Shown: positions 35,852-44,970, counted from the first letter of the stretch. The stretch: 53,954 nucleotides of DNA from Bradyrhizobium diazoefficiens (GCF_018131015.1 NZ_JAFCJJ010000037.1:1-53954); one strand, 5' to 3'. Numbers and translations are program-made. The notes: generated by a model from the letters alone, not told the origin.

Positions 35852-37137
35852 CAAGTCTCCAGGACGAAGACGCAGACGCAGACGATCCGCGGCACCCCGA
35901 GGAGCACATTGCCCCGGTGCCTCGCATCTCGGTGCAGGCTTTCTGCGAGAACGAGCAGACGCTCGCCGCGGTGACCGCGGCGGGAGAGGATCGCCGTCTC
36001 GCCAAGGCGCATCTCACCGCCAAGGGCGGCGGGCTGGCCGCGGCGATCGAAGTCTACGACACGATGCCGACGCCGAACGTGATCGTGATCGAATCCGACG
36101 GCACGCGCGACATCCTCGAGGGTCTCGACGACCTCGCCGGCGTCTGCGACCCCGGCACCCGCGTGGTCGTGATCGGCAGCCCCAACGACACCGCGCCCTA
36201 TCGCGAGCTGGTGCGCCGCGGCGTCAACGACTACGTGGTCGGGCCGGTCGAGACCATCGACGTGGTGCGCTCGATCTGCAGCCTGTTCTCGGCCTCCGAA
36301 ACCATCATCACCGGCCGCGTCATCGCGGTGGTCGGCGCCAAGGGCGGCGTCGGCGCCTCCACCGTCGCGCACAACGTGGCCTGGACCATCGCGCGCGACC
36401 TGTCGCTGGATTCCGTGGTGATCGACCTCGACCTCGCCTTCGGCACCGCGGGCCTCGACTACAACCAGGATCCGGCGCAGGGCATCGCCAACGCGGTGCT
36501 GTCGCCGGACCGGCCCGACACCGCGCTGATGGAGCGCCTGCTCGCCAAATGCTCCGATCATCTCAGCCTGCTCGCCGCGCCTGCCACACTCGATCGCGTC
36601 TATGATTTCGGCGCGGAGGCGTTCGACGCGATCTTCGACACGCTGCGCATGACCACGCCCTGCATCGTGCTCGACGTGCCGCATCAATGGTCGGCCTGGA
36701 CCAAGCGCGCGCTGGTCAACGCCGACGACATCGTGATCGTGGCCGAGCCCGATCTCGCCAATCTGCGCAACACCAAGAACATGCTGTCGGTGCTCAAGGC
36801 GGCGCGGCCGAACGACCGGCCGCCGCTTTACTGCATCAACCAGGTCGGCATGCACAAGCGGGCCGAGATCGACGTCAAGTCGTTCGCCAAGACGATGGAA
36901 AGCCAGCCGCTCGCGGTGATCCCGTTCGATTCGAAACTGTTCTCGACCGCGGCGAACAACGGCCAGATGATCGCCGAGGTCTCCAAAGGCCATCGCACAA
37001 CCGCGCTGTTCCAGAACATGGCGAACCGGCTTGCCGGGCGCGGCGAGGTGAAGAAGCCGAAGTCCTCGCTGTTCGCCCCGCTCCTCAAGCGCTTGAAGGG
37101 CAAGGGCGCGCGTCCCGCGCATCGCAAGGCGTCGTAG
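35848..37137 (+). CDS. cpaE: Pilus assembly ATPase-like protein CpaE (TadZ)
   Basis: CpaE localises the Tad machine at the pole. The 429-residue protein has an N-terminal receiver-like (atypical) domain and a MinD/ParA-type part beginning RVIAVVGAKGGVGASTVAHN near residue 155, where the deviant Walker A is KGGVGAST, followed by VIDLDLAFGTAGLDYNQDPA and CIVLDVPHQWSAWTKRALVN. ATG 35848 overlaps the cpaD stop. The cpaF (tadA) motor ATPase and tadB/tadC platform genes normally found next are absent; a repeat follows instead. Confidence 0.93.
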   Translation: MTSLQDEDADADDPRHPEEHIAPVPRISVQAFCENEQTLAAVTAAGEDRRLAKAHLTAKGGGLAAAIEVYDTMPTPNVIVIESDGTRDILEGLDDLAGVCDPGTRVVVIGSPNDTAPYRELVRRGVNDYVVGPVETIDVVRSICSLFSASETIITGRVIAVVGAKGGVGASTVAHNVAWTIARDLSLDSVVIDLDLAFGTAGLDYNQDPAQGIANAVLSPDRPDTALMERLLAKCSDHLSLLAAPATLDRVYDFGAEAFDAIFDTLRMTTPCIVLDVPHQWSAWTKRALVNADDIVIVAEPDLANLRNTKNMLSVLKAARPNDRPPLYCINQVGMHKRAEIDVKSFAKTMESQPLAVIPFDSKLFSTAANNGQMIAEVSKGHRTTALFQNMANRLAGRGEVKKPKSSLFAPLLKRLKGKGARPAHRKAS

Positions 37138-37153
37138 GGCGCCGCAAGCGCAA

Positions 37154-37208
37154 CAGCGTTTTCGAGCGAAGTGGATACCGGTTCGCGTCAAGAAAACGCG
37201 TAGAACAA
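37154..37208. repeat. Palindromic repeat (AGCGTTTTCGAGCGAAGTGG type)
   Basis: AGCGTTTTCGAGCGAAGTGG, ATACCGGTTCGCGTCAAG and AAAACGCGT; outer stem GCGTTTTC with GAAAACGC. Nearly identical to 21564-21611 within hemW. It lies between cpaE and the convergent tadD-like gene and could act as a bidirectional transcript end. Confidence 0.8.
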
Positions 37209-37221
37209 ACCGCGCGGCGGA

Positions 37222-37995
37222 TTACTTGTCCGTCCGCTGCTGCTTTTTGCTGAGCAGCTGCCGCAATGCCGCGACCTTGGCCGCCGCCTGGTCCGGCGGC
37301 AGGTCGGCCTTCACCAGGATTTCAGCTTCGGCTTCGCGGCCCTGCAATCCCAGCACGAGCGCGAGATTGGCACGCACCCGCGGATCGTTCTGATTGCGCT
37401 GATAAGCGCGGCCGAGCACCTGTTCGGCCTTCGGCAGATTGTTTTGCAGCACGTAGGACAGGCCGAGATTGGACAGCACCTGCGGCTCGTCCGGCACGAT
37501 CTTCAGCGCCGTCGCATAATATTGCTGCGCCTCCTCGTTGCGGCCGAGCTGGTCGAGGGCTGCGCCCTGCGCCGACAGGATGCGCCAGTCGGGATCTTCC
37601 CGCGTATGCGCACGGCTGAGCACGTCAAATGCCTGCTGGAATTGGCCGTTGTCGGCGAGCGCGCGGCCGTAACCGGCGAGCAGCGGCCTGTTGTTGGAAT
37701 GGGCGAGCACGGCCTGCTCCAGCACCGCGACCGCCTGGGCGCGCTGGCCGCTCGCGCGCAGCGCCTTGCCGTATTCGAGTGCGACGACGGGATCGCCGGG
37801 GTTGGCGCGATAGCGCTCGCGCAAGGCGTCCATCTCCGGCTTCGCCTCGGCCTTGCCTGCGCTTTCCTGCTTGCCGCCGAGCGCGCCGGTGACGTCCTCG
37901 AGGCTGGTCGTCTGGCAACCACCGAGGGCCAGGATCAAAAGCGCGGGAAACAGGTATTTCGCCGGGGGAAAGGCACGGGACAAACGCTTGGGCAT
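37222..37995 (-). CDS. tadD: TadD-like tetratricopeptide repeat lipoprotein
   Basis: A 257-residue protein with a lipoprotein signal (YLFPALLILALGGCQTTSLE, Cys near residue 27) and four to five TPR units between about 57 and 220, such as DALRERYRANPGDPVVALEY, RAQAVAVLEQAVLAHSNNRP, AQQYYATALKIVPDEPQVLS and KAEQVLGRAYQRNQNDPRVR. TadD lipoproteins act in Tad pilus biogenesis. The location next to cpaE, though on the opposite strand, supports that reading; generic TPR lipoprotein is the alternative. Confidence 0.82.
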   Translation of the reverse strand: MPKRLSRAFPPAKYLFPALLILALGGCQTTSLEDVTGALGGKQESAGKAEAKPEMDALRERYRANPGDPVVALEYGKALRASGQRAQAVAVLEQAVLAHSNNRPLLAGYGRALADNGQFQQAFDVLSRAHTREDPDWRILSAQGAALDQLGRNEEAQQYYATALKIVPDEPQVLSNLGLSYVLQNNLPKAEQVLGRAYQRNQNDPRVRANLALVLGLQGREAEAEILVKADLPPDQAAAKVAALRQLLSKKQQRTDK

Positions 37996-38085
37996 ACTCT
38001 GATCACTCGGCGACTGATCAGAGATGCTTACTCATTAACGCTAAAGTCCCGTTAAGGACCCGCGCCCGCTCGGCTTGTTTTGCCT

Positions 38086-38175
38086 AGCATAATCCGGAAA
38101 AGTGCGAAGCGGTTTTCCGGAAAGATCATGCGCAAACAACAATCTAAAGCGCGATGACGATGCATCGCGCTCTAA
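38086..38175. repeat. Composite repeat: TCCGGAAAAGTGCGAAGCGG hairpin plus AAACAACAATCTAAAGC tail
   Basis: TCCGGAAAA and TTTTCCGGA (38094-38122) form a hairpin around GTGCGAAGCGG. The following part has AAACAACAATCTAAAGC and a self-complementary GAGCGCGATG-like end (AAAGCGCGATGACGATGCAT, then CGCGCTCTAAT). The tail is shared with the repeats at 21559-21630 and, in decayed form, 27565-27598. The 3' end reaches the stop codon of the PilZ gene. Confidence 0.75.
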
Positions 38176-38417
38176 TCGGTGAACTCGGCGCCGAATTCGC
38201 AACCGATGCGCCAGCGCAGCCGGCACTGGCGGGAATAGTCGGGGGCGAAGATGATGGTGAATTGCGGCGGCACCTCTAGGAATTCCGCCACCACCTTCAC
38301 GCCGCCATCCGAGATATCCGTGATCGTGCAGTCCCGCGGCAGCGAGCCCGCGCCAAAGTGGATCTTGGCGAGGCGGCTGCACACTTTACGTTCGCTTCTC
38401 CGGCGATTTGCAAGCAT
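38172..38417 (-). CDS. PilZ-domain protein
   Basis: An 81-residue single-domain protein. RRRSERKVCSRLAKIHFGAG at the N-terminus has the Arg-rich start (RxxxR) of PilZ domains that binds cyclic di-GMP, TITDISDGGVKVVA matches the D/NxSxxG element, and RLRWRIGCEFGAEF the last strand. It presumably responds to cyclic di-GMP; ligand binding has not been shown. It is the only second-messenger-type protein near the pilus genes, on the strand opposite to cpaBCDE. Confidence 0.88.
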   Translation of the reverse strand: MLANRRRSERKVCSRLAKIHFGAGSLPRDCTITDISDGGVKVVAEFLEVPPQFTIIFAPDYSRQCRLRWRIGCEFGAEFTD

Positions 38418-38644
38418 TTGAATTGTTCACCCGTTAGACCACGGCCCATCCCGCGCACCCATCATTAGCGAACATTCGTTGGAATACGCTGACGGGATAA
38501 GCTCGCATTCGAGGCGTAGTTTTCGCGCCGCGTTTACGGCTGGTTAGGGATTACGGGCCATCCGGGAGTGTTCCCGTATTGTTCTTGCAGGACACGCCCC
38601 TCTCTGCTACCCTTGAGTGTGGAACAGGGCAGGCTTGGGTACGC
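38418..38644. other. Intergenic region between the PilZ gene and comM
   Basis: 227 bases between divergent genes. I see no gene, no repeat shared with the other families and no convincing -35/-10 pair. Promoters for both genes are expected here. Confidence 0.3.
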
Positions 38645-40183
38645 ATGGTTCAGCGGGTTTCCACCGTCGCCTTTGAGGGGATCGAGGCCCGCGCGGTCGA
38701 CGTGCAGGTGCAGGTCGCGCCGGGCCTGCCGGCCTTTGCCATCGTCGGCCTGCCGGACAAGGCGGTGTCGGAGGCGCGCGAGCGGGTGCGGTCGGCGCTG
38801 ATCGCCTCGGGGCTGGCGCTGCCGGCGCGGCGGATCATCGTCAATCTGGCGCCGGCCGACCTTCCGAAGGAAGGCAGCCATTACGACCTGCCGATCGCGC
38901 TCGGCCTGATGGCGGCGATCGGCGCGATCCCGCCGGATGCGCTGACCGGCTTCACCGTGCTCGGCGAGCTCGGCCTCGACGGCTCGATCGCGCCGGTGGC
39001 CGGGGTCCTGCCCGCCGCGATCGGCGCCAACATGCGCGAGGAGGGATTGATCTGCCCGGCGGCCTGCGGCTCGGAAGCGGCATGGGCGAGCCCGGACATC
39101 CAGATCGTCGCGGCGCGCTCGCTGATCCAGATCGCCAACCACTTCAAGGGCACGCAGGTGTTGTCGCGTCCCGCGCCGAAGGTGCACGAGGCCGTCGCCT
39201 CAAAGCTCGATCTGCGCGACATTAAGGGCCAGGAGAGCGCCAAGCGGGCGCTGGAGATCGCCGCCGCCGGCGGGCATCATCTGCTGATGGTCGGCGCGCC
39301 CGGCGCCGGCAAGTCGATGCTGGCGGCAAGGCTGCCCTCGATCCTGCCGCCGCTGTCGCCGGGCGAATTGCTCGAGGTCTCGATGATCGCCTCCGTCGCC
39401 GGCGAGATCGAGGGCGGCGCCCTGACGTCGGCGCGGCCGTTTCGCTCGCCGCATCACTCCGCCAGCATGGCCGCGCTCACCGGCGGCGGCGCGCGCGCAA
39501 AGCCCGGCGAGATCTCGCTCGCGCATCAGGGCGTGCTGTTCCTCGACGAGCTGCCCGAGTTCGATCCGCGCGTGCTGGATTCGCTGCGCCAGCCGCTGGA
39601 GAACGGCGAGGTCTCGGTCTCCCGCGCCAATCACCGCGTCACCTATCCGGCGCGCTTCATGCTGGTCGCCGCGATGAATCCGTGCCGCTGCGGCAATGCC
39701 TTCGAGCCGGGCTATGCCTGCAAGCGCGGCCGCATCGACCGCTGCACGAGCGATTACCAGGCGCGCATCTCGGGGCCGCTGATGGACCGCATCGATTTGC
39801 GCATCGAGGTGCCGGCGGTGACGGCGGCGGATCTGATCCTGCCGCCGCCGGCGGAAGGATCGGCCGAGGTCGCCGCGCGCGTGGCAGCCGCGCGCGACAT
39901 CCAGCTCGCGCGTTACGCGGATGCGGGCCTGCCGCGCGTGCGCACCAATGCCGAGGCGCCGGCCGCAGTGCTGGAGGAGATTGCAAAGCCCGACGCGCAA
40001 GGCGCCAAGCTGCTGCGCGACGCCGCCGAAAGCATGCGGCTGTCGGCGCGCGGCTATCATCGCGTGCTGCGGGTGGCGCGCACGCTCGCCGATCTCGACG
40101 GCGCCGACAAGATCGGCCGGCTGCACCTCGCCGAAGCCCTGTCCTACCGCGCGCTCGCAGAGGATGTGCGGCAGATCGCCTGA
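38645..40183 (+). CDS. comM: YifB/ComM family Mg chelatase-like AAA+ ATPase
   Basis: A 512-residue protein with an N-terminal Lon-protease-like domain (VQVAPGLPAFAIVGLPDKAV, LPARRIIVNLAPADLPKEGS), a Mg-chelatase-type AAA+ module (Walker A MVGAPGAGKSMLA near residue 216; Walker B GVLFLDELPEFDP near residue 297) and a C-terminal Zn-containing or helical part (MNPCRCGNAFEPG, RISGPLMDRIDLRIEVPA). ComM is a helicase that promotes branch migration in natural transformation. ATG 38645 fits the family start. Confidence 0.94.
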   Translation: MVQRVSTVAFEGIEARAVDVQVQVAPGLPAFAIVGLPDKAVSEARERVRSALIASGLALPARRIIVNLAPADLPKEGSHYDLPIALGLMAAIGAIPPDALTGFTVLGELGLDGSIAPVAGVLPAAIGANMREEGLICPAACGSEAAWASPDIQIVAARSLIQIANHFKGTQVLSRPAPKVHEAVASKLDLRDIKGQESAKRALEIAAAGGHHLLMVGAPGAGKSMLAARLPSILPPLSPGELLEVSMIASVAGEIEGGALTSARPFRSPHHSASMAALTGGGARAKPGEISLAHQGVLFLDELPEFDPRVLDSLRQPLENGEVSVSRANHRVTYPARFMLVAAMNPCRCGNAFEPGYACKRGRIDRCTSDYQARISGPLMDRIDLRIEVPAVTAADLILPPPAEGSAEVAARVAAARDIQLARYADAGLPRVRTNAEAPAAVLEEIAKPDAQGAKLLRDAAESMRLSARGYHRVLRVARTLADLDGADKIGRLHLAEALSYRALAEDVRQIA

Positions 40184-40324
40184 CGGCCAACCCCGGGGAG
40201 ATGCGGGCTGGCGCGTCAACCCGGTGGTAACGAGTATCCTTTACCCTCTGCAAACCATAAGGCCCAAGTCTCACGCAAGTGAGTTTCCACGACGTCCTGT
40301 CGGGGGCCGGCAAGCAGAGTGTCC

Positions 40325-40792
40325 ATGTTGCGTTTCAAGATCCTGGCCTCGGTGGTCCCCCTGATCGCGGCGGCGGTGTTCGCCCGCAGCGAGATCGGAT
40401 CGGTCTCGCACCCCTGCATTGCCCTTGGCGAGACCAATGTCGAGCTCACCTCCCTGTTCTGGACTGCCGGCGTCCAGGTCGCCTTCACCGACGATCCCGC
40501 GACGGCGACCGTCCGGGTGCAGATCACCGACGATGCGGACGCCGCCGATTTTGTCGTGGTGGACGACGGTGCGAGCGAGGAGTCGGGTGCCTGCCAGTCC
40601 AATGCCGCCACGCGTCTCGTTGCGATCTCCGCGCAGCCGGGTGAGGGCCGCCCGCTGATCTATCTCTCCAAGGATGGCCCGGCGGACTACCGCATCTACG
40701 TGCAATCGAGGACATTTTCGCAGCGCGAGGCGGCGGCATTGATCGTCGGCGCCCGCACCGGCCATCGTCACCTCCAGGCGGCCTCGCTCTGA
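40325..40792 (+). CDS. Small exported protein upstream of a hybrid histidine kinase
   Basis: A 155-residue protein with an N-terminal signal or anchor (MLRFKILASVVPLIAAAVFA) and a mature part with two Cys (SHPCIALGETN and GACQSNAA) that could form a disulphide. No known domain is visible. A GTG at 40319 is an alternative start. It lies 132 bases upstream of the hybrid kinase on the same strand; a ligand-sensing or accessory role for that kinase is only a guess. Confidence 0.7.
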   Translation: MLRFKILASVVPLIAAAVFARSEIGSVSHPCIALGETNVELTSLFWTAGVQVAFTDDPATATVRVQITDDADAADFVVVDDGASEESGACQSNAATRLVAISAQPGEGRPLIYLSKDGPADYRIYVQSRTFSQREAAALIVGARTGHRHLQAASL

Positions 40793-40924
40793 GCACCCGC
40801 TTGAGCCGTTAACTTCCCGTCAACCCTGTTTGGAAGCGGCAGCTCAGCCTCAAGCTGTTCGCAAGGACGGCCGGGACATCGTCGCGGCCGGCGGCACGGG
40901 GTTCGAGAGTCGGGGTCGGTTTCA

Positions 40925-43153
40925 ATGGGTGGGACGTTCCGGATCAAGGTACGCATGCGCCGATTCAGGCGCCGGCATCCCAGGATAGCCTTCGCGATCC
41001 GCTCTTTCGTGATCTTCTCGGCGACGTTCGGCGCCGCCTATGGCTTCGTCACCGGCAGCCGCTCCGAGAATTCCGGCTACGACCCCAACGCCTTCGCGGT
41101 CGGCGCAAGCTTCCTGTTCGCGCTCGCCTGCCTCGGCCTTGCGACGCTGAGCATGCGGCTGCGCTTCGTCAACAAGCGGCTGCGGACGCTGGCCGCCCAC
41201 AACGAGACGCTGATCGACCGCAATTGGGAGCTGAAGGAAGCTGAGGAGCGCGCCCGCAGCCTGTTCGAACAGCAGGGCGACCTGATCGTGTTGCGCGACC
41301 AGCAGGGCCGCATCATTTTTGCCAACGAGGCCTATTGCGCGCTGGCCGGACAGGCGCGCGGCGCCCTGGTCGGCACGCGCTTCGATTTCGACGTGCTGGA
41401 GCAGGGCGACAGCGCGCGCGAGAGCAGCGGCACGCGCGTCCACGACCAGAAGATCGCAACGCCGCTCGGCCCGCGCTGGATCGCCTGGCGCGAGGGCCTG
41501 GTGCGCCTCGATGCGGGCGAGCCCGCCCAGTTGCAGAGCGTCGGGCGCGACGTCACCGACCGCACCGAGAGCGAACGCGCGCTGTCGGACGCGCGCGACC
41601 GGGCCGACGCGGCGAGCCGCGCCAAGTCGCGCTTCCTCGCGATGGCCTCGCACGAGATCCGCAACCCGCTCAACGGCATCATCGGCATGAGCGCCCTGCT
41701 GCTCGACACCATTCTGACGCCGGAGCAGGCGACCTATGCGAGGGCCGTGAAATCCTCGGGCGAGGCGCTGACGGCACTGATCGAGGAGCTGCTCGACTAT
41801 TCCAAGATCGAAGCCGGCAAGCTCGACCTCGAGCAGCGCCCGTTCACGCTTCCGACCCTGATCGAGGAGATCACCGAGCTGCTGGCGCCGCGTGCGCAAG
41901 CCAAGAATCTCGAGATCGCGGCCTATGTCGACGAGTGCCTGCCGCTCGAGCTCATTGGCGACGCCGCACGGCTGCGCCAGGTGCTGCTCAACCTCGCCGG
42001 CAACGCGATCAAGTTCACCGCTCACGGCGGCGTCGCGCTGATCGTCGAGCCCGGCATCTGGCCGAACGAGATCAGCTTTCTGGTGCGCGACACCGGCATC
42101 GGCATTGCGCCCGAGGCGCAGGCGCGCATCTTCCGTGAATTCGAGCAGGCCGACGAAGCCGTCGCGCGCACCTATGGCGGCACCGGGCTCGGCCTTGCCA
42201 TCAGCGAACGCATCGTCAAGCGCATGGGCGGCCGGATCGCGCTTCAGAGCGAGCCGGGCAAGGGCTCGACCTTCGAGGTCGCGATCCCGCTGGCCCCTTC
42301 GCAAGGCAGCGCCGGCCACGCCGCGCTTCCGACTCCCGATCTCAATGGAAAATCGATCCTCCTGGTGGCCGGCGGCATCGAGGCCTCGCTGATCGCGCGG
42401 CGGCTGGAGCGCTGGGGCGGCCAGACCTGCCTGGTGGCGGATGCGGCGGTCGCCGAAGCATTGCTGCCGGAGCGCGCATGGCACGCGGTGCTGATCGATC
42501 GCGCCCTCGGCCCCGTCGTTGCCGATCACCTCGCCGAGGCGGCCCGCGCGCATGCAACGCAGCGGCTGGTGCTGCTGACGCCCTCCTCCCGCCACGACAA
42601 GATTTCGCCGTCCTTCACCGGCTATCTGGTGAAGCCGCTGCGCACGGCCTCGCTCGCCGCGCGCCTCGCGCAGGCGCCGGAGATCGCCTCTCCCGATCTT
42701 GCGCCGGAGCCGACCACTGAAACCAGGACATTGGCGAAGACAACGACGGGTCTGTCGGTCCTCGTTGCCGAAGACAACGAGATCAACGCGCTGCTCATGC
42801 GCTCGCTCCTCACAAAACTCGGCCACCGCCTCGTCATCGCGGTCCACGGCGAGGCGGCGCTGGAATCCTGGCTGGCCGCGTCATCCGCCGGCACGCCCTA
42901 TGATCTGGTCCTGATGGACATCCAGATGCCGCAGCTCGACGGCATCGCCGCGACCAGGCGCATCCGCGCGCACGAGACCGGCACCGGCGGCCGCCATACA
43001 CCGATCCTGGCGCTGACGGCGAACACGCTGGTGGAGGACCGCTACGCCTGCTTCGAAGCCGGCATGGACGGTTTTCTGATCAAGCCGCTCGATCGCGAGA
43101 AGCTGGACGAGGCCCTGGCGGGCCTGGCGGCGGCGCGGCACCTCGCGGTCTGA
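40925..43153 (+). CDS. Hybrid sensor histidine kinase with two receiver-like domains
   Basis: A 742-residue inner-membrane kinase. Two membrane helices (IRSFVIFSATFGAAYGFVTG, near 26-45, and FAVGASFLFALACLGLATLS, near 57-76) enclose a very short loop. A coiled coil and a PAS domain (RSLFEQQGDLIVLRDQQGRI near 110) lead to HisKA with the phospho-accepting His in FLAMASHEIRNPLNGIIGMS near 239, the HATPase domain (NLAGNAIKFTAHGG, RDTGIGIAPEA, GGTGLGLAISERI), a degenerate receiver lacking a clean DD/D set (LNGKSILLVAGGIE) and a full receiver (LVAEDNEINALLMRSL, LVLMDIQMPQLDGIAATRRI with the phospho-Asp, LIKPLD Lys). Signal and partner unknown. Confidence 0.92.
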   Translation: MGGTFRIKVRMRRFRRRHPRIAFAIRSFVIFSATFGAAYGFVTGSRSENSGYDPNAFAVGASFLFALACLGLATLSMRLRFVNKRLRTLAAHNETLIDRNWELKEAEERARSLFEQQGDLIVLRDQQGRIIFANEAYCALAGQARGALVGTRFDFDVLEQGDSARESSGTRVHDQKIATPLGPRWIAWREGLVRLDAGEPAQLQSVGRDVTDRTESERALSDARDRADAASRAKSRFLAMASHEIRNPLNGIIGMSALLLDTILTPEQATYARAVKSSGEALTALIEELLDYSKIEAGKLDLEQRPFTLPTLIEEITELLAPRAQAKNLEIAAYVDECLPLELIGDAARLRQVLLNLAGNAIKFTAHGGVALIVEPGIWPNEISFLVRDTGIGIAPEAQARIFREFEQADEAVARTYGGTGLGLAISERIVKRMGGRIALQSEPGKGSTFEVAIPLAPSQGSAGHAALPTPDLNGKSILLVAGGIEASLIARRLERWGGQTCLVADAAVAEALLPERAWHAVLIDRALGPVVADHLAEAARAHATQRLVLLTPSSRHDKISPSFTGYLVKPLRTASLAARLAQAPEIASPDLAPEPTTETRTLAKTTTGLSVLVAEDNEINALLMRSLLTKLGHRLVIAVHGEAALESWLAASSAGTPYDLVLMDIQMPQLDGIAATRRIRAHETGTGGRHTPILALTANTLVEDRYACFEAGMDGFLIKPLDREKLDEALAGLAAARHLAV

Positions 43154-43253
43154 TCACGGGAATCTCATTTCCGCCCCGGCAATCGTCAATTGCATTCGAT
43201 CGCGCCGCACGTCAGCGTCCTCCGCAGCCGCAAGCTCTGGGAGGACGCCGCCA

Positions 43254-43883
43254 ATGCAAGTGCTTCGCCGCCTCGCAATCATTGTCCTGATCGCCGCAGT
43301 CAGCCCAGCCGCCGCGGCTGACAGTACTGCGCTGATCGACGCGCTCAAGCAGGGCGGCTACGTGCTGGTGTTCCGGCACACTGCCACCGACGACAGCCAG
43401 AAAGATGTCTACCCCTTCAAGTTCGCCGACATGAGCGCCCAGCGCCAGCTCAGTGACAAGGGCAGGGACGCGGCACGGCAGATCGGCGCGGCGATGACGC
43501 AGTTCGCCATTCCGGTCGGCGATGTCTACAGCAGCAGGCTCAACCGCGCGATCGAGACCGGCAAGCTGCTCACGGGCCGCGACGTGACGCCCGTCGATGC
43601 GCTGACGGACAGCAGCAACGCCAGCGCATCCGGAATGGCAAATCCGGCGGCTGCAAATGCAAAGGCGGGACAGGCGGTGCGCCAGCTCGTCGATGCGCCG
43701 CCCAAGCCGGGCACCGACACCGTCCTCGTCACCCACAAGACGAATATCGCCGATGCGTTCGGCAAGGACGCCGGCGATGTCGGGGAGGGCGAGGCGTTCG
43801 TCTACAAGGCCAACGGCTCCGGCCCCGCCACTTTCGTCGGCCGCATCAAGGCCGCTGACTGGATCGCAACGGCCGGGAAGTAA
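43254..43883 (+). CDS. Exported histidine phosphatase superfamily protein
   Basis: A 209-residue protein with a signal peptide (MQVLRRLAIIVLIAAVSPAA, cleavage likely after AAA) and a phosphoglycerate-mutase fold. The nucleophile His is in YVLVFRHTATDD near residue 38, so the usual RHG triplet is RHT; DKGRDAARQIG and YSSRLNRAIET follow, and VLVTHKTNIADAF holds the second His. It lies 100 bases downstream of the hybrid kinase on the same strand. Substrate unknown; a periplasmic phosphatase is the likely reading. Confidence 0.85.
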   Translation: MQVLRRLAIIVLIAAVSPAAAADSTALIDALKQGGYVLVFRHTATDDSQKDVYPFKFADMSAQRQLSDKGRDAARQIGAAMTQFAIPVGDVYSSRLNRAIETGKLLTGRDVTPVDALTDSSNASASGMANPAAANAKAGQAVRQLVDAPPKPGTDTVLVTHKTNIADAFGKDAGDVGEGEAFVYKANGSGPATFVGRIKAADWIATAGK

Positions 43884-43889
43884 ACTGCG

Positions 43890-43986
43890 GTAGGGTGGGC
43901 AAAGCGCAGCGTGCCCACCATCATGTTCAACGATGCGGAGAGATGGTGGGCACGACGCGCAAAGAGCGCGTCTTTGCCCACCCTAC
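43890..43986. repeat. Palindromic repeat (GTAGGGTGGGCAAAG type)
   Basis: GTAGGGTGGGCAAAGCGCAG with CGTGCCCACCAT on the left, ATGGTGGGCACGACGCGCAA with AGAGCGCGTCTTTGCCCACCCTAC split around it on the right: outer and inner arms pair over most of the length. It lies between the phosphatase and the convergent coaA gene, where it could end both transcripts. Confidence 0.78.
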
Positions 43987-43998
43987 GATTCCAGGCCG

Positions 43999-44955
43999 TT
44001 ACAGCCTTCGCAGCGCCACGCTCTCCACCACGTGGTCGGCGCCCTTCTTCAGGATCAGCGTCGCGCGGGGCCGGGTGGGCAAAATGTTGTCCTCGAGATT
44101 GGCGAGGTTGGTGCGCTCCCAGATCGCGGTCGCGGTGGCGATGGCTTCCTCGTCCGACAGCAGCGCATAGCGGTTGAAGTAGGACTTTGGATTGGTGAAC
44201 GCGGTGTCGCGCAGCGCCAGGAAGCGCTTGATGTACCAGCGCCGCAGCGCGGCTTCGTCGGCGTCGATATAGACCGAGAAGTCGAAGAAGTCGGAGACGA
44301 CCGGCACCGCCTTGCCGTCGCGCGGCAGCTTGCCGGTCTGCAGCACGTTGACGCCCTCGACGATCAGGATGTCGGGCTGGTCGATCTCGGCCCACTGGTT
44401 CGGCACGATGTCGTAGGTCAGATGCGAGTAGACCGGCGCGCGGACATGGCGGCGGCCGGACTTGATGTCGGAGAGGAAGCTCAAGAGCAGCGGCAGGTCG
44501 TAGCTCTCGGGAAAACCCTTCTTCTGCATGATGCCCTGCCGGTCGAGCACCGCGTTCGGATAGAGGAATCCGTCGGTGGTGATCAACTCGACCTTGGGAC
44601 GTGGCGACCAGCGCGCCAGCAAGGCCTGGAGCACGCGGGCCGTGGTGGACTTTCCGACCGCGACCGAGCCGGCGACGCCGATGATGTAGGGCACCTTGCG
44701 GTCGCGGATGTTGAGGAACTGGCGCTCCGCGTAATACAGGCGCTGCATGGCGTCGACATAGATCGACAGCAGGCGCGAGAGCGGAAGATAAATGTCCTCG
44801 ACCTCCTGCAAATCGAGGCGGTCATGCAGCGAACGCAGCCGGTCGAATTCGCCCGGCTCCAGCGTCATCGGCGTGTCGTCGCGCAAGCGCGACCACTCCT
44901 CGCGCGTATAGATGCGGTAGGGGTTATATTGCTGCTCGGGTGCGCGAATATCCAT
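43999..44955 (-). CDS. coaA: Type I pantothenate kinase
   Basis: CoaA phosphorylates pantothenate, the first step of coenzyme A synthesis. The 318-residue protein has PYIIGVAGSVAVGKSTTARV near residue 90 as P-loop, VELITTDGFLYPNAVL, KKGFPESYDLPLLLSFL and DILIVEGVNVLQ. Length is standard. It follows hisE by 15 bases, so it closes the his run; the hisE-coaA linkage is common in rhizobia. Confidence 0.96.
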   Translation of the reverse strand: MDIRAPEQQYNPYRIYTREEWSRLRDDTPMTLEPGEFDRLRSLHDRLDLQEVEDIYLPLSRLLSIYVDAMQRLYYAERQFLNIRDRKVPYIIGVAGSVAVGKSTTARVLQALLARWSPRPKVELITTDGFLYPNAVLDRQGIMQKKGFPESYDLPLLLSFLSDIKSGRRHVRAPVYSHLTYDIVPNQWAEIDQPDILIVEGVNVLQTGKLPRDGKAVPVVSDFFDFSVYIDADEAALRRWYIKRFLALRDTAFTNPKSYFNRYALLSDEEAIATATAIWERTNLANLEDNILPTRPRATLILKKGADHVVESVALRRL

Positions 44956-44970
44956 GACGCGACCTTTCCA

